Assembly (NCBI GenBank): GCA_024036415.1
Contig: JAMWET010001330.1
Span: forward strand, 571,501 to 635,500
Length of the DNA stretch: 64,000 nucleotides
Origin: Prochilodus magdalenae
Lineage: Eukaryota > Chordata > Actinopteri > Characiformes > Prochilodontidae
Direction: 5' to 3'
Below are positions 49,026-61,279 of the stretch, piece after piece (position 1 is the stretch's first letter; each line of letters starts with the position of its first letter). A program made the translations under genes and the position numbers. The notes below the pieces were generated by a model that did no database searches, had not been told where the DNA came from, and saw nothing but the letters and a program-made list of their open reading frames with translations.

Positions 49026-49158
49026 CTGCCAGGCAGACATCTTTAATGCCAGGCTACCCTGGCTGGGTCTGCATTCAGTCATCCAGTCGCAGAAAGTCAC
49101 ACAGTGAATAGATAATAATGGTTCGAAGAAGAGAGTCCACATGGGCTTGTGTTTACAT

Positions 49159-49313
49159 TCATGGGTTCAGATGTCGGCCTTTGACATGAGTTGTGTAATG
49201 GGATTTCAGAGGGTCAGTTTGTTTAGACAGATGGCTTTTTTCCATTGATATGCTCGGCCGTGGAGAGCGATCCTTCTTCGCTTGTGTCATGGTGTTCTCA
49301 TAGATGGGGCTGT
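49159..49313 (-). CDS. Ig receptor coding exon 5 (cytoplasmic tail)
   Basis: 155 nt read as SPIYENTMTQAKKDRSP, then PSISMEKSHLSK, then SHYTTHVKGRHLNP and TGA at 49161-49159. Acceptor ttctag fits phase 1 from exon 4, making the total length a multiple of three. AATAAA lies 134 nt downstream. The 6.4-kb intron from exon 4 is the least certain junction in this model. Confidence 0.68.
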
Positions 49314-52300
49314 CTAGAAATACACACAGTTTTTGTTAGGTGTTAGTAATGTACAATGAACAAAGAAAACAAATGGTGAAGTTTACTGTTAATCCAAAAG
49401 GGAATTAAAAACCAAAACCAGGTATGTGAAGCGGAAGACTCACGTTTATAATTGTAAAAACATAAAAAGGCACATATCCAATATTTTTTTTATATTTTAT
49501 TTTCTTTTTGAGATTAAATTGTTACAATCATGTGGCTTTATGTACATGTAGTTCATTTTACATTACTGTTTTCCAGCCTCTCTTTATCACAGAGAATGAT
49601 ACAGGTTGTTTTTGTTACTGTGCCTTTAAGATTGAACTAAGATTAATAAGCTCTGTTTGACTGGCTGCACTGTATTGTGGCTCATTCCTTAGAACATCAA
49701 TGTGACTGCATGGCTCTAAACTGCTATAGGCTAAAAAGGTGGATAGAAGTGGTTTTAGTGACAGAAATAATGAACTAAAAAACAGGCTTTTTTGCAGCAT
49801 AGTTTTCGGGTATGGTCTGTTTGTACTGGATATGTTTTGAAACTGACATTATTGACATGTTTCTTCTCTTTCGGCTCAAAAGCCAAGGGAAATTCAGTTT
49901 TCCATAATATGGGCCCTTTAAATTCCACAGATTTTTCAAAAAGTCTAGATAATTAGATTATCGAGATGTATACATATTCATTTAGAGTGGTTTATGTGAC
50001 ATGGTTTACTGACCCTGTTGTTTACTGTGGTGATTATTAAAACCAGCGGTTACCATGTCTAAATTACAAATACATCATTTTATTTACTATTCAGATCCCT
50101 GCGTATACTCCTTCACTATAATTATACTTCAGGTCATATCACTCACAACTATCATAACATAATCTCCTGTGTGCCTCAGAGCATCATATTTTAGCAGTTT
50201 CATGTAAAAACTTAAGGACTTGTAGATGTATTAAACGCTTCAGACATCTGGTTCCCATCAGCACCACTGTAAACAACTCTGACAAAGTATATTTCGTTGG
50301 AACAGAGCATTTTGCCTCAAGTCACTCTGAATGTCTTTACATCGTAACCATTTATTCACAACACTGGCTTAGATATTATGGTAGTTGCTGATGTTACACC
50401 TAGAGAAGTGCCAAAGAAATGTCAAGGAAACAGACAAGTCCAACGGGTTTATAAATCCAAACAACCCTCAATTGCATTCAGTCTTCCCTGATGACTTTTT
50501 ACTCCCAGCCAAAAGCTCCAGTAACCATTATAAAAGACTGCACTAGTTTTAAAGGAAGGAAAGGTCTAGTTATAATTAATTTGGGTATAAGAAGATTGCC
50601 TCAAAAGGATCTGACTGAACTACCAGTTCTGATTGCACTGTCTGATCCAGATATGTTAATCCTAACAGAGACCTGGCATAGGCCATCTATAAGTGATGCA
50701 GGTAAGAATTTCACTATATATTAAGACAGGCTCCAGAGGAGGCGGACAAGCGTGATCAGACTATAAATACATGCTGGAAAAAATGACAGTTGTCTTAGGT
50801 GTTCAGTAAACTTGGTGCTAGCAGAGGAAGCTGCGCGTTAGCTGTTTAGGTTAAGGTTCATGTTTTCTTCTTCGGGTGTGTCCACTGTGACTGGAAGCTG
50901 TGTTTTTTTAAGTGTTGCTATCTTTGTAGGTGTAACTGTCTGATTCGAACAGTTTTGTCATCCTCTCTATACTAAAGTGTCAAATCCTAGTAAAGATAAT
51001 TAAACCTAAAAGGTGCATTTTAGAGGATGCTCTGCATTATGTATGTTCGTGTTATGGTTGTGTCATAATAAGAATGTACACCTCAACAAAATCCTATTAA
51101 CAAACATTAAACAATTTTTATAGAAATACCTTTTACTTTTTACTATAAGTGCATTTATAAGTGTGTCCTGGGATACCTGAGTACGTTTTTACTAGATTGC
51201 TTAGTACTTTTTACTTAAGTAAGGGAATTGTGTACTTCTGCAACCTCTGATTAGTATAGATCTACAGACCTTCATCTCCATCTTCCCCTAACGAAGATTC
51301 TGTTTTTACATACTGCCTAAGAAATGCTGGTTGCTGAGGATTTTAGGGGATTCTAGTTCTGTATTGCATCAGACCATCAACTTGCCTATAACTGCAGTCT
51401 GCCATGATTGATGTAGTTCTACCTGACAAATATGCTTAAAGTACCTCTGCTATTAGAAATGCAAAACTGGATTATTATTTCAGCTTGATCACAAACACTT
51501 TCAAGCAAACCCTCCTCTCCTGACCAAAACTGAACACATGCCACACTTTCTCTCCAACCATAGTGGCTAATGCTCTTTCTGATATTAACCTGGAAAGAAA
51601 TACAGGGGAAAGATGGCCTGGGCCCTTATTTCCCGCATCTTGCAACCCCAGTTATTTTAGAACATACTGCACGCACTGTTAACTTTTGCTACATATTGCA
51701 GTGCATTAAGGAAGGAAGAAGACGGATCTAAATACAGATCAATCTCAAGCTTAAATTTTAGAATTTAAAACATTTCTTTAAGAAAACACTGTCCTGTTCA
51801 ACCCTTAGTCTGGCTATCTAGTCAGGACGCTATCTTTGCAACCACACTGGTTTTAAATCTCATCATGGCCTTCTACGACAGGAGGAAGTACTTTTTTGTT
51901 GACTTAACGAAAGCTTTCGATACTGTCGACCACAGTCCTTTTTTAAAAGAACGATGACAATAATTAATGATTGACTTTAATAATAGCATCTCACCCAGAA
52001 AACAGTGCTGTACCTAATTAATTCCTGCAGTCAAAGGTGTCCCACAATGCTCAATCCTGGATCCAGTTTTATTTTACATCAATGATCTTGCTGCCTTTGC
52101 CCCAGACTGCAGTAATAAACTAAACAGTAAGTGTTTACAGAGGATTCAGTTCCTCTTTCAAATTAAATCTTGTCTGTCTACGTGTCACAATAAACCTGAA
52201 TCTTTTTGGCACTGCGGTGATATGGCTTATAAACATGCCCTCAAACCACTAGACAATCTGACACTCCGCTTTGAGATTCATTACTGCCAAACCTATACAA

Positions 52301-55300
52301 CACTCTTCACTGCAGTCTATATAAAACATTGGTTGGTCTTCGCTAGCAGTGCGTCAGGAAACACACTGGTTTGCTTTTATATAAATCACTCTCTGGTCTC
52401 TGTGCCAGTTAATATCTCCTCTATGATCTCTCTAAACCACGGCAATTATCAGACTCAGTCTAGTGGTTGGGTCAGTATTTAGTTTATTTAGTATTATCTA
52501 AATACCTAGAGTTTTTACCGAACTGGGAAAATCTGCTTTTAGCTCAGACAATCGCCAGTGAGTTGGCATTGACCACAAGAGTCTTTTAAACTCCTTTTGA
52601 AAGGGTTCCTTTTAAACTTTTAATCTCTAGCCACTTTCAGAGAACCTGAAACTTTTTTTACTTTTTTAAATATTGTTTTCTCCTTTACATTTTTTTATTA
52701 TTATATATTTATTAATTTTATTTACTGTACTGTGTTATTGCTCTTTACAGTCACTTTACTTTATACTTTTTATTTTTAGTTTGCCTTAATTATTGTTATA
52801 ATTGTTTTTTATGTTAAATTGAATTACTTTGTTTAACTGCTATAACTTGGGTTCAGGTATTTTAACGATCCCTTTCCTAATTAAATCTTAATAGTGGTTT
52901 TATTTTGTTTGATGTTAATGTTAATTTATTTGTTAATGTGTTCATTAATTAAAAAATTTAGTTCAGATTAATTGAACTGCGTTTAATTCCTTTTCAGTCC
53001 CTTAGTGCAGTAAATGTTCGGCTACGCTGAAAATAAGGGTCACCCTAAAGAAGTGGAAACAGTTCAGTTCTCCTATAAACAATGTCTGTGGTAAAAATAG
53101 GCAACCTGGCTGACTTTTATCAGGGCAAATCACAAAAACAGTCTGTGTCTCATTCTGTGCATTTGGCTCTATGTTCTAACACTATATACCATGTTTCTTA
53201 TTTATTAGAGCCTGGAGTTTTCAAGGGTAGTATTATCTCAAATCAGCCGCCTTGTTTAGCATCAAATGTAAGACATGCTGTTCAGTTTTACCAGTTATCT
53301 TGAGCTATTACGTTAGTCAGCTATGACATAACATGCCTAGTTCCCGTTATAACGTAAAAATCTTTATTCTTACACATTGAAATACAAAGACATAGAACTG
53401 ATAAATGTGTGCTACAAAAGCAAATGAGCCAATTTCAAATCCATGTGCACATGCTTTACCTACAAGGTATCTGTTGCTATAACTGGAGCACTCTGAAATT
53501 CAGCTACGACAGGGGAAACCATAATATATTTTAATTTCATAAATCTAATTTCAGATTTTCCTTAGAATTCCATCTTAGCTTTTGCTAAGAATGTGTTCTA
53601 GGCTGAAGAATGAAATAGCTTGTTGATCATAAAATATTAACTTGTTTATAATACAGGATGTTGCGGTTCCAAAAAGGACGGGTTTAAAGCCACTGTAAAA
53701 TCCACAACATGAGCACATAACCAGCTCACACCAGCTGAACTCTGTATTACTGCGTCATTAACAGAATAATCTTTGACTTGAATGCTGCTCGCATGGAGTG
53801 CTGAGTGTACAGATGAAGAATTTTGTTGTTTTTGTTTTTTAGCTGTACTGTGCACTTGGGCTGCAGGAGCAGTGCACCACGTAGCACATTTAAAACATCC
53901 TATGAGGTGCGTAATGCAGGGAGCAGGCAGCTGTTTGAGATTCAGCCTCAGTGTGAAACAAGGCTATTGGACTGGTGCTATGACTCGTGGTGGTAATTTG
54001 GTAACCAAGTTCCTACCATTTTTTTTTTTAACATTATTATTTTTTTTTTTTACAACAAAAGTTTAAGAGTTTGAAAAATTACTGCAGTATACAGCGATCG
54101 AGCGTTGTTCACCTCTTTCAGCAGTCTGTGGTTGTTTAGCAATGGTTCCATACTGTAAAGGAACTACACTTTTTGGAGTATTTCTTGTTTATGGTGAGGA
54201 TTATTATTAATAATATCTTAAATTAGTTTCCAAAATTGTGTGCATTCTATTGTATTTTATGTTGGTTGGCAGTTTATAAAACAATAAGCCGCAATAGAAC
54301 CTAACCAATTCCTTCCCTGTGGTAATGTAATCTTGAATAACTTAATGCTTTAATATATAATTGTGATTAATATGTGATGAAACAGTTGTATTGTGTTTTT
54401 AGTGAATAGTTTCCAACCTTAGTGTTGATCATTGTCAATAATTAATGACAGAAACAACTCAAGCTTAAAAAATCTAATATTACTCACTACTGCTCTCTAG
54501 AGTCAGAGCTTTTTTATAAGACAATGTTTTAATTGTTTTTTCAGGTTTATTTTATTTTATTTGCCTCCTAACTGATGGAAATTCTCCCTAAAGTCCTATG
54601 TAAATTAAGACCAATCTGGAACATAATTATATTAATGATGTTAAAAGACAAGCTCTTTGTTTTATCAAATGGTCATCTATGCACTTTGCATAAAGGGTCT
54701 CAGGAAGAGGACAAACGTTTGCTCTACATTCACACGCAGCATACAAGCACTGTAACCACAGTCAGACTAAAGCACTCTGTCGTATCTGAAATTGTCATCT
54801 TCATCTACGTCTCAGGCTCAGTCTTCATAACCACACACCACCTACATGCTCATTCACTGCTCCACCACGTCCTAGGAAAGAACACATTTGACCTCGAACA
54901 GATGCCTAGCTCTGAGGCGCAGGTTTTTTTTTAATGCAACCATGTTCATGCATTATAACCCCTGACTTTACTGCTGGTTTCTGCATGATATTATAAATCT
55001 TCTATCGCTATCTACTGCATATCTAGCATCTGTATGCATCTGGCATCATCTAACCTACTGCAGTAGTTTCTACTGGCTATTATTAGCTAGCTTGTGAAAG
55101 GACAGCCAAGTAAAACAGCATGTTTGATAGTGGGTGGACCAGCATAGCAGGTCATCACTGTCATCACACTGCCATGTTATCTATTTGACTAAACTGTTAG
55201 CAAACCTATGTTTGCTAAAAAACAAGCTTGAACATGGTTGCATTAAAAAAAAAAACCCTGCACCTCAGAGCTAGGCATCTGTTCAAGGTCAAATGTGTTC

Positions 55301-55420
55301 TTTCCTAGGACATGGTGGAGCAGTGAATGAGCATGTAGGTGGTGTGTGGTTATGAATTTCCAAAGTGGGTGGCCACTTGGGCCACAGGAAGTGCATTTGT
55401 AGTAGCCAAAATGTAAAATC

Positions 55421-55464
<44 letters not shown>

Positions 55465-58400
55465 CTTTCTATGCAGTAAAGGGAAACGTCCCAAAATGAT
55501 TGTAGATGGTAACTGACCATATGCTACAGACATAGATTAAGAGTAGGTAGAGGATGAAAAACACTGAAATGTTTCTTTACCTCTTGTATGGGTCAGTCAG
55601 GTATGGGTCAGTCAGTCTGTCTTTGTTTGTGTTGCTCTTGTGTGTCTCGGTTAGAAAGTTAAATCTGAGATGTTTCAGTACCTCTTTTTCTGCAGAATAT
55701 TCTCCATATGGCGACAACGACAATTGCCAGTGCCACACATCCCAGCAACGAGGCTGTCCACACCAACCAGGAAGTGGAATTAGAAGAGGAATAATTGTTT
55801 GTAGTCATGGAGGCTGTCTCTGGAATAAGGTCAAAAAGAAGGCCAATACTGAACACTTTAAGAATACATTCATAAAATGTATTGCATGTACTGTAATATG
55901 TAATTAAACATATTTAACATATTTGTTCAAACACAAAGTGTGGCCTTTTTATTTTTAATGTCCTACTATGTAAATACTAACATATAAATAGTGTGTGATT
56001 GCTTATAAATAGATGTGTTTTACATGAATTCTTTTCTCCAATAAATCTTCAAAAGTAGCACCGACTTGATTGAATTTAAACATGCTCTGCACAACGCACT
56101 CATTAAACTGTGTTGTTTGATTTAGGACTAAGGTAATGTTTATTTGTCATTTTAAATGTTTTAATTAAAAAAAAATAATTGCGGCAATTCGTATATCATA
56201 TACATCGATAATTCAAGAGAGAAACACAATACATCCAAGAAATGTTTTTTTCCTCCCACTGTGTCATTGTACTGTTTAAGCCTAGTCATGATCTATATAT
56301 TCCTTCCGATGGAAAATCACCATCCAAAGTTCTGTGTAGTTCAGGACTAGGCTGAATCCCTGTCTGGGCAAGACTGGTAGGTATACATGTAAGTAGATCA
56401 GGTTCTCTGCTAATGAGAACTTGGCCTTTTCAAACAGTCTACTTTTTCGCTTGTGGTTTAGTGAAGCACATAAATGGTAAATTTCTATTTTCAGTTCATC
56501 TTTCGCTGTAACAAAAAAAGGTGTTTTGCAGAGCGGCTGTCACTGTGAAACATTAAGACATCCACTATTTAGTGGAATTTCTGATCCAGGAATGTATGTT
56601 AAAAAAAGATGTAAGGTGTGCAAAAACACATATTAATTCAAAATTTGAAATGTAAGAGAACATAAAACATAACATTTACACAGTCTTTTATGTGTTTTTT
56701 TTCCAGGATATTAAATTCAGCAAATAAACAGTACTTTGGCATTAAACATGTAGAAGTATGTTCCCAAAAGAAGATACGTTTACTTCACTTCTATATCATT
56801 TGACCAGGGGTGCCCAAACTTTTGCATACGACTATATGAGTTTTCCAGGACTGGAAGTGAGAACCGCCCTACTGTAGAGAAAGTATGTCCTAACAATCCC
56901 ACACACTCTCACAAATCTCTCTATTAGTTTTCAAAACAACAAACAGCAAAACCAGGCATAAGGTAGCAGCGGGCGACATGCTGCGATGAGTAGTAAGCAT
57001 CATTTTCATACTGTCTTATTACATCACCTAATATTAGTAAAACACATCTAATGAAAGTTGAGCACTAATGTAATATAACCTAATGTAATAGACGCCTATG
57101 CAAATGTTGCACTGAAAATACAAACAATCTGCAAAAGATAATTTACCACACGTTGTAGGTGCTGCAGTTGTATTTTGCTCCGGATCACTCGGTGTGGTTA
57201 AATCTGATAATAGGTGATAAGAGAAAATCAGATAAGTATTAAACAATATGACACTGTTTAGTGGTTATGAGATTCTAGATATCTAATTGCATAGATATTT
57301 TTTAATTCATTTATGCAAATGTAAGAATTGAATATTGTCCCCAAAAAAAGAAATCTGTTAAGCATTAATGTAGATTTCTTTCTCCTTACATGAAAAGTAA
57401 CACTTCCAGCAACTAAACTGTAAAATGCATTTATATGAAAACATGAGGTGCTTATACAGACAAAGCGTCTTTAGTAATTCATCATTAATTCAAGACTTCA
57501 TACTGAAATGTTTCCATACTGTACTTACTGATAATGATTAATTGAGATCCCTCGCTGTTTTCCTGTACAAGTGTAGGAATATCCTGTGTAACCTTACAAA
57601 AATACCATCCACTGTCATTAGACATAACCTGTTTAATAGTCAGGGTTGACCAAGTAGTTCCTTTGTCTTGGTGATAACGACCATGGACTTCTATCATCTT
57701 AGATCCGCTGAAGTCAGGTGTTTTATTAAAAAACCAGCTGACTATTACATGCGAAGCATTTAGCTGGAAAGAGCAGTTGATGGTTGCATTGGAGCCTAAA
57801 CATACTTCAACTGTCGCTGGTACCAGGACTGTGCATCTAACTATCACTCCCACTGTGGAGAAAAGCAGAACAGTATTAACAGCGAACTGGGAAAATACAA
57901 ATCAAGTCCAAAACATACAAGGTTAAAAACTTTTTCTCTGAAATGGACCAATTAGTACTTTAGTAGTAATTTTATTTAAATTCCCATGTGGATAAACAAG
58001 TTATTAACAATTTCAATGGGAAAATCTCAGTAAGAATATGTATATATATCTTTACTATTACAAATATTATGTATGTTTATTTTTATTACCAGTTGTACAA
58101 TAATATTTCTTTATGTAACATCTTTTCCTCTATTTTGGGGGGGGGGTGAATTTTTATGAGCTGCTGTCAGAACAGAATCTTTTATCTCAGTTTTTGCCGT
58201 TGATCAGTGATTTGAAAACACCTTTACATTTTGTGTAAATTTCACAATGAATGGGTTAAAAATGGCATAAAATTACTTCTGAATCTGTCAAACCCTTATC
58301 ATGTATGAGAAGCCCTGTTTACTCATGTAGTTTGTAGCAGTTTAGTTCCTGATATATAAATAACTAATGTTAACTTGAGATATAATAACCCAGCTGGTTT

Positions 58401-58520
58401 CCATAAAACTGCTGATCTGAAAGATAGAGTTAAAGAAGCAAAAGCCACATTTCCCAAGTGATTGTATTATGTCTGACCTGTGAGCACCATCAGGAAAGTC
58501 CTGTTGCACATCCACTCCAT
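49159..58520 (-). CDS. single-Ig-domain type I membrane receptor (5 coding exons), family not identified
   Basis: Exons on the minus strand: 58520-58478, 57852-57529, 57203-57147, 55819-55682, 49313-49159. All internal introns are phase 1, the classic Ig-receptor arrangement. The sum is 717 nt, 238 aa. Leader 1 to about 25; V-type Ig domain with Cys41, Trp54, DSGWYFC and Cys100; short Thr/Pro stalk with an unpaired Cys141 that could link a dimer; membrane helix about 160-180; basic RIFCRKR; tail 188-238 with PIYENT (Tyr192, YxN, a possible Grb2-type SH2 site) and SHYTTHV (Tyr227). Sequons include NAT36, NAS46, NKT57, NDS93 and NLT123. No ITAM or ITIM is present. CD28-, CD79- or CD7-like molecules are structural comparisons only; I do not recognise an orthologue. 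It is likely an immune-cell receptor. Confidence 0.82.
49600..49925. repeat. dispersed repeat, related to 63425-63800
   Basis: Shares tttaaagggccc-type termini and aagctctgtt..ctggctgca with the second copy. Both are decayed; no coding capacity. Confidence 0.35.
50485..52640 (+). mobile_element. degenerate LINE with endonuclease and RT traces
   Basis: Endonuclease end: GLVIINLGIRRLPQKDL and PDMLILTETWHRPSISDA (50570-50700). RT: YFFVDLTKAFDTVDHSPFL (51890-51945) and GVPQCSILDPVLFYINDL (52030-52100), where the usual VPQGSILGP is changed. A C-terminal stretch continues to about 52640. Many stops and shifts make it non-functional. It lies in the last intron of the Ig receptor gene, opposite strand. 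Confidence 0.8.
52650..54820. other. intronic DNA, no further gene recognised
   Basis: Part of the last intron of the Ig receptor gene. AT-rich with poly-T runs near 54020-54050. Short frames only. Confidence 0.5.
54824..55356. repeat. inverted repeat (arms 54824-54948 and 55229-55356)
   Basis: Arms of about 125 bp are near-identical in inverted orientation, separated by about 280 bp. The substitutions I see are three C-to-T changes at CpG (for example accaCgtcc/accaTgtcc, acctCgaac/acctTgaac, gaggCgcag/gaggTgcag), plus length differences in the T-run. Could be a fold-back transposon or a local inverted duplication. Confidence 0.85.
55424..55461. repeat. (AT)n microsatellite
   Basis: About 19 AT units in the last intron of the Ig receptor gene. 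Confidence 0.9.
55682..55819 (-). CDS. Ig receptor coding exon 4 (transmembrane)
   Basis: 138-nt phase 1-1 exon. TASMTTNNYSSSNSTS is followed by the helix LVWTASLLGCVALAIVVVAI and the stop-transfer RIFCRKR. Acceptor attccag, donor GTACTG. Reading through the donor reaches a stop six codons later, which would give a tailless form. Confidence 0.88.
55900..57030. other. intronic DNA of the Ig receptor gene
   Basis: AT-rich. aggggtgcccaaacttttgcat at about 56806-56828 resembles the end of a Tc1-type MITE. No exon found. Confidence 0.4.
57147..57203 (-). CDS. Ig receptor coding exon 3 (stalk)
   Basis: 57-nt phase 1-1 exon reading LTTPSDPEQNTTAAPTTC. A Thr/Pro-rich stalk with a cysteine, probably O-glycosylated and possibly forming an interchain disulfide. 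Acceptor attatcag, donor GTAAAT. Confidence 0.78.
57529..57852 (-). CDS. Ig receptor coding exon 2 (Ig V-type domain)
   Basis: 324 nt encoding residues 15-122. CLGSNATINCSF, then VSWFF, then TLTIKQVMSNDSGWYFCKV are canonical B-, C-, E- and F-strand features. Acceptor tccacag, donor GTAAGT, phase 1 on both sides. Strong on its own as an Ig domain exon. Confidence 0.93.
58478..58520 (-). CDS. Ig receptor coding exon 1 (signal peptide)
   Basis: 43 nt, beginning MEWMCNRTFLMVLT and continuing hydrophobically into exon 2 (VGVIV). Donor acag|GTCAGA, phase 1. A different frame here is open for about 100 codons but gives no leader and does not join the Ig exon in frame. Confidence 0.7.
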
Positions 58521-58809
58521 TCCTTTGGCCGAGAGAAGCTGCCTCCAGAAGCTTCTGGTCTGACCAGAACAATGAGCAAAAATCCACAGTGTGCCACACG
58601 CAGGTCTTCAGGGGAGCCACATCTACAACATTGAAAGTCAGCTGTGCCACAATAATATCACAAAATCCTCGAATTGTACTGTGCGAAAGGTTACTAGCCT
58701 GCTGCTTACTAGTTTGTGGGCTTTTGTCAGAGCAGACAGTTGGCTAGGAAGGTTCCTGTGTGGTCTGGCGGAAGACCCTGAGCTTAAAAAAAGGAGAACA
58801 AAAGCCTAA

Positions 58810-60120
58810 CTGGGGGAAGTGACTGCACAGTGGAGCTCATGCAGCTTTCAGTAATCACCACAGTCTAGTGATGAGATGTTCAACTTTTTTTTTTTTAGAA
58901 TCGATTCCTTCAAATGGTCTACTGAATCAAATATCCAATTCACAGAAACATCTGCAGATTCATCAGATTTGCTTTATTATACACTAATTACTGTACTTAT
59001 CATCATAAAATGTCATCAGAATTATCGTCACACTGCCGTGAAAGATTATCATTCAATGGCTGCCGAGGAATTCTAGCTTTTTCTGAAAAAAAAAGGCAAA
59101 ACAAAGAAATATATAGTTTTTGAAGCAATGCTGTATTTATGGTATGATGTACTATACTTCAAATAAGCCTAACGACTACAAACACTGAGTAGACAAGTGA
59201 TTCAGTTGAAGTTGTGAATCGGTTCAAAAGGACGATGCATTGACGAGTTGTTGCCACACAAGAGTTTTGGTTCCTTCCTTGTGGTGGAGGTGGGAGACAC
59301 TAAAGTGTGAGAAACCCGGTAATAAATTTGAAAATATGTTTGAACATCTGTTATGAAGTCTTTTCTGCTGGTGAGATTGATACTAAGTAGAAGAGAAATG
59401 TCAGCCATAGTCGACAAGCAGGCTGGAAAGCACAGTTTGAAAACAGGTCAACCACATGAAGGCCAACCAAGAATCAAAACTACAGCACACCCCCTACACA
59501 TCAAACTGAGAAACATAGACATGTAATTCAGTTCATTAGTATGTTCAAAAGAACTCCTCATTAAACCATGAGCACAACAGAACTCCGCCAAGTAGACGAC
59601 TAGTAAAAACACGAACAGAGGAAACACGCTTCATCTATATGTGCCTTCACATATCCAGACCAAGTGGGAAAGCACTAGGCTAGGATTAAAACCTCTTCAG
59701 TCCTAAAGAGAAAAGCATACCTTTATTTGAATACTGTTAGGAATGGCACCACTGCTTTCTTTTACTCCTCAGCTGAGTCTGTTGAGAGATCTAACCAAGA
59801 CAGAGCTGCACCACTTCCTGGCATGAATGGAAACACCACTGAGATGCTGTAGGTGAAGCGAGTAAGTTCTCCAGTGACTGGAAATGTTTGAATACATGCT
59901 GTTGTTAGGGGAGGAACTCAGATCGTCTGGTATTGTGGATAATACATTTTAGATGTCTTTAAAAACGACCTCTAGAATAAACATGTTAACGTATAAGCGG
60001 CAAAAGGATCCTGGGTCAAATCAGCAGTTACACTTGCTCATCGAAATAATGTTGCACCCAGAAGGAATCAACTGACATTAAACTTGGTGGCTGGGTTTGT
60101 TATTGTGTAGACATGTAAAT
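58810..60120. other. upstream flank of the Ig receptor gene, no gene recognised
   Basis: A T-run at 58884-58900, short frames only. No CpG-dense promoter is visible; the Ig receptor start site cannot be placed. Confidence 0.4.
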
Positions 60121-60129
60121 AATTCAAGT

Positions 60130-60620
60130 TTCATCTAGGAGGATCTGAGGTGTCTGGGAGTTCTACAGACATCATGGAAAGAGAGAACTGACAAATTGCT
60201 CAACTTATGCAAAGTGAACCACCAGCCACAATTGCGGACATTCAGCGAGCAGTTATGCCCTCCATGAGTCATCCTGTGGCAATGTTGTCAAAGAATGCAA
60301 TGGTGTCGTGCCAGACTACTCATAGAGTGACTCAGAATGGCAGCTGACATCTTCATTGATGATTCGTGTCTTGGTCTTTGTGGAGAAGACTAACAAGTCC
60401 ATGTGTGGAGGGACCGTAGTCAGTGCCAAGATGAACAGTTTGTTGTCACATGTCCAGAAGGTCTGGTGTCACTCTACCTCCACCCCCATCGCAAAATCTG
60501 CAGGACCTGGGTGAGAAAATTCAAGCTGCATGGGATGAATGATCACAAGACACCATTAGGAACGAAGTTCCTGTGTAGTTTGTGTAGTGGTCGAAGTTTT
60601 AATGTGTAATGTTGGTAATA
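60130..60620 (+). mobile_element. DNA-transposon relic, family shared with 25030-25640
   Basis: ggacattcagcgagcag, ccatgagtcatcctgtgg, gggaccgtagtcagtgccaa and atcgcaaaatctgcagg parallel the 25-kb copy in the same order. No intact frame. Confidence 0.5.
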
Positions 60621-60949
60621 GTGGAATAGTATGTCTCTGGCCATCATGCATGTATTATATAAACCCATTAAACACTTTGGATGTCTGGCTCTTTTCAGTA
60701 CCACTGTGAAAAGTTCTAACTCCATACGTTTGTCTAGAAAAGAACATTTTACATCACTCTGTATGACTTTTATGAATGGCAGTGCTAAAGGAATAAACAT
60801 AATTCCTTCTTCCAAATAAGAGCAATTTAGGTCTAAATAAAGAAGCATAATAAGCACAAATCGTTAGATGTCTACGCTTCTTCTGACAACCTCAGTTGGT
60901 GGCTGGAACTGACAAATATTAAATCATCGTTAATTTCTTTATGTTGCTT

Positions 60950-61275
60950 GATAGTGGTTATATCTCTATATTAGCTCTTTTAGATCTCAGCGCTGCTTTT
61001 AATACTATTGACCACAAGGTCCTCCTTGATAGGCTAGAAAATTGAGTTGCCATTAAAGGACAGACTTTATTCTGGTTCAGATTGTATATGACTGACCGCT
61101 ATCAATTTATTAATTTCACACATGTATAAAAACAATGATTATACAGTGACATAAGATACAGTGTTCCTCAAGGATCAGTGCTCGGGCCGCTTCTTTTCTC
61201 CTTTTTTATCCGCAGTTTCGACGTTAGCTTTCACTGCTATGCAGATGACACATAACTCTATGTATCAGTGTAGAA
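60950..61275 (+). mobile_element. LINE relic, RT part, left half of an interrupted copy
   Basis: LLALLDLSAAFNTIDHKVLL (RT palm motif), then [15 protein letters not shown] and a CYADDT-like active-site segment with frame shifts (tgctatgcagatgacaca). The frame is lost after about 61265. It appears to continue at about 62788. Confidence 0.7.
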
Positions 61276-61279
61276 AAAA

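Noticed and set aside
58342..58650. 102-codon minus-strand frame overlapping the Ig receptor leader
   Set aside because: It lacks a signal peptide and has no phase-1 donor joining the Ig exon; the MEWMCNRTF frame does.
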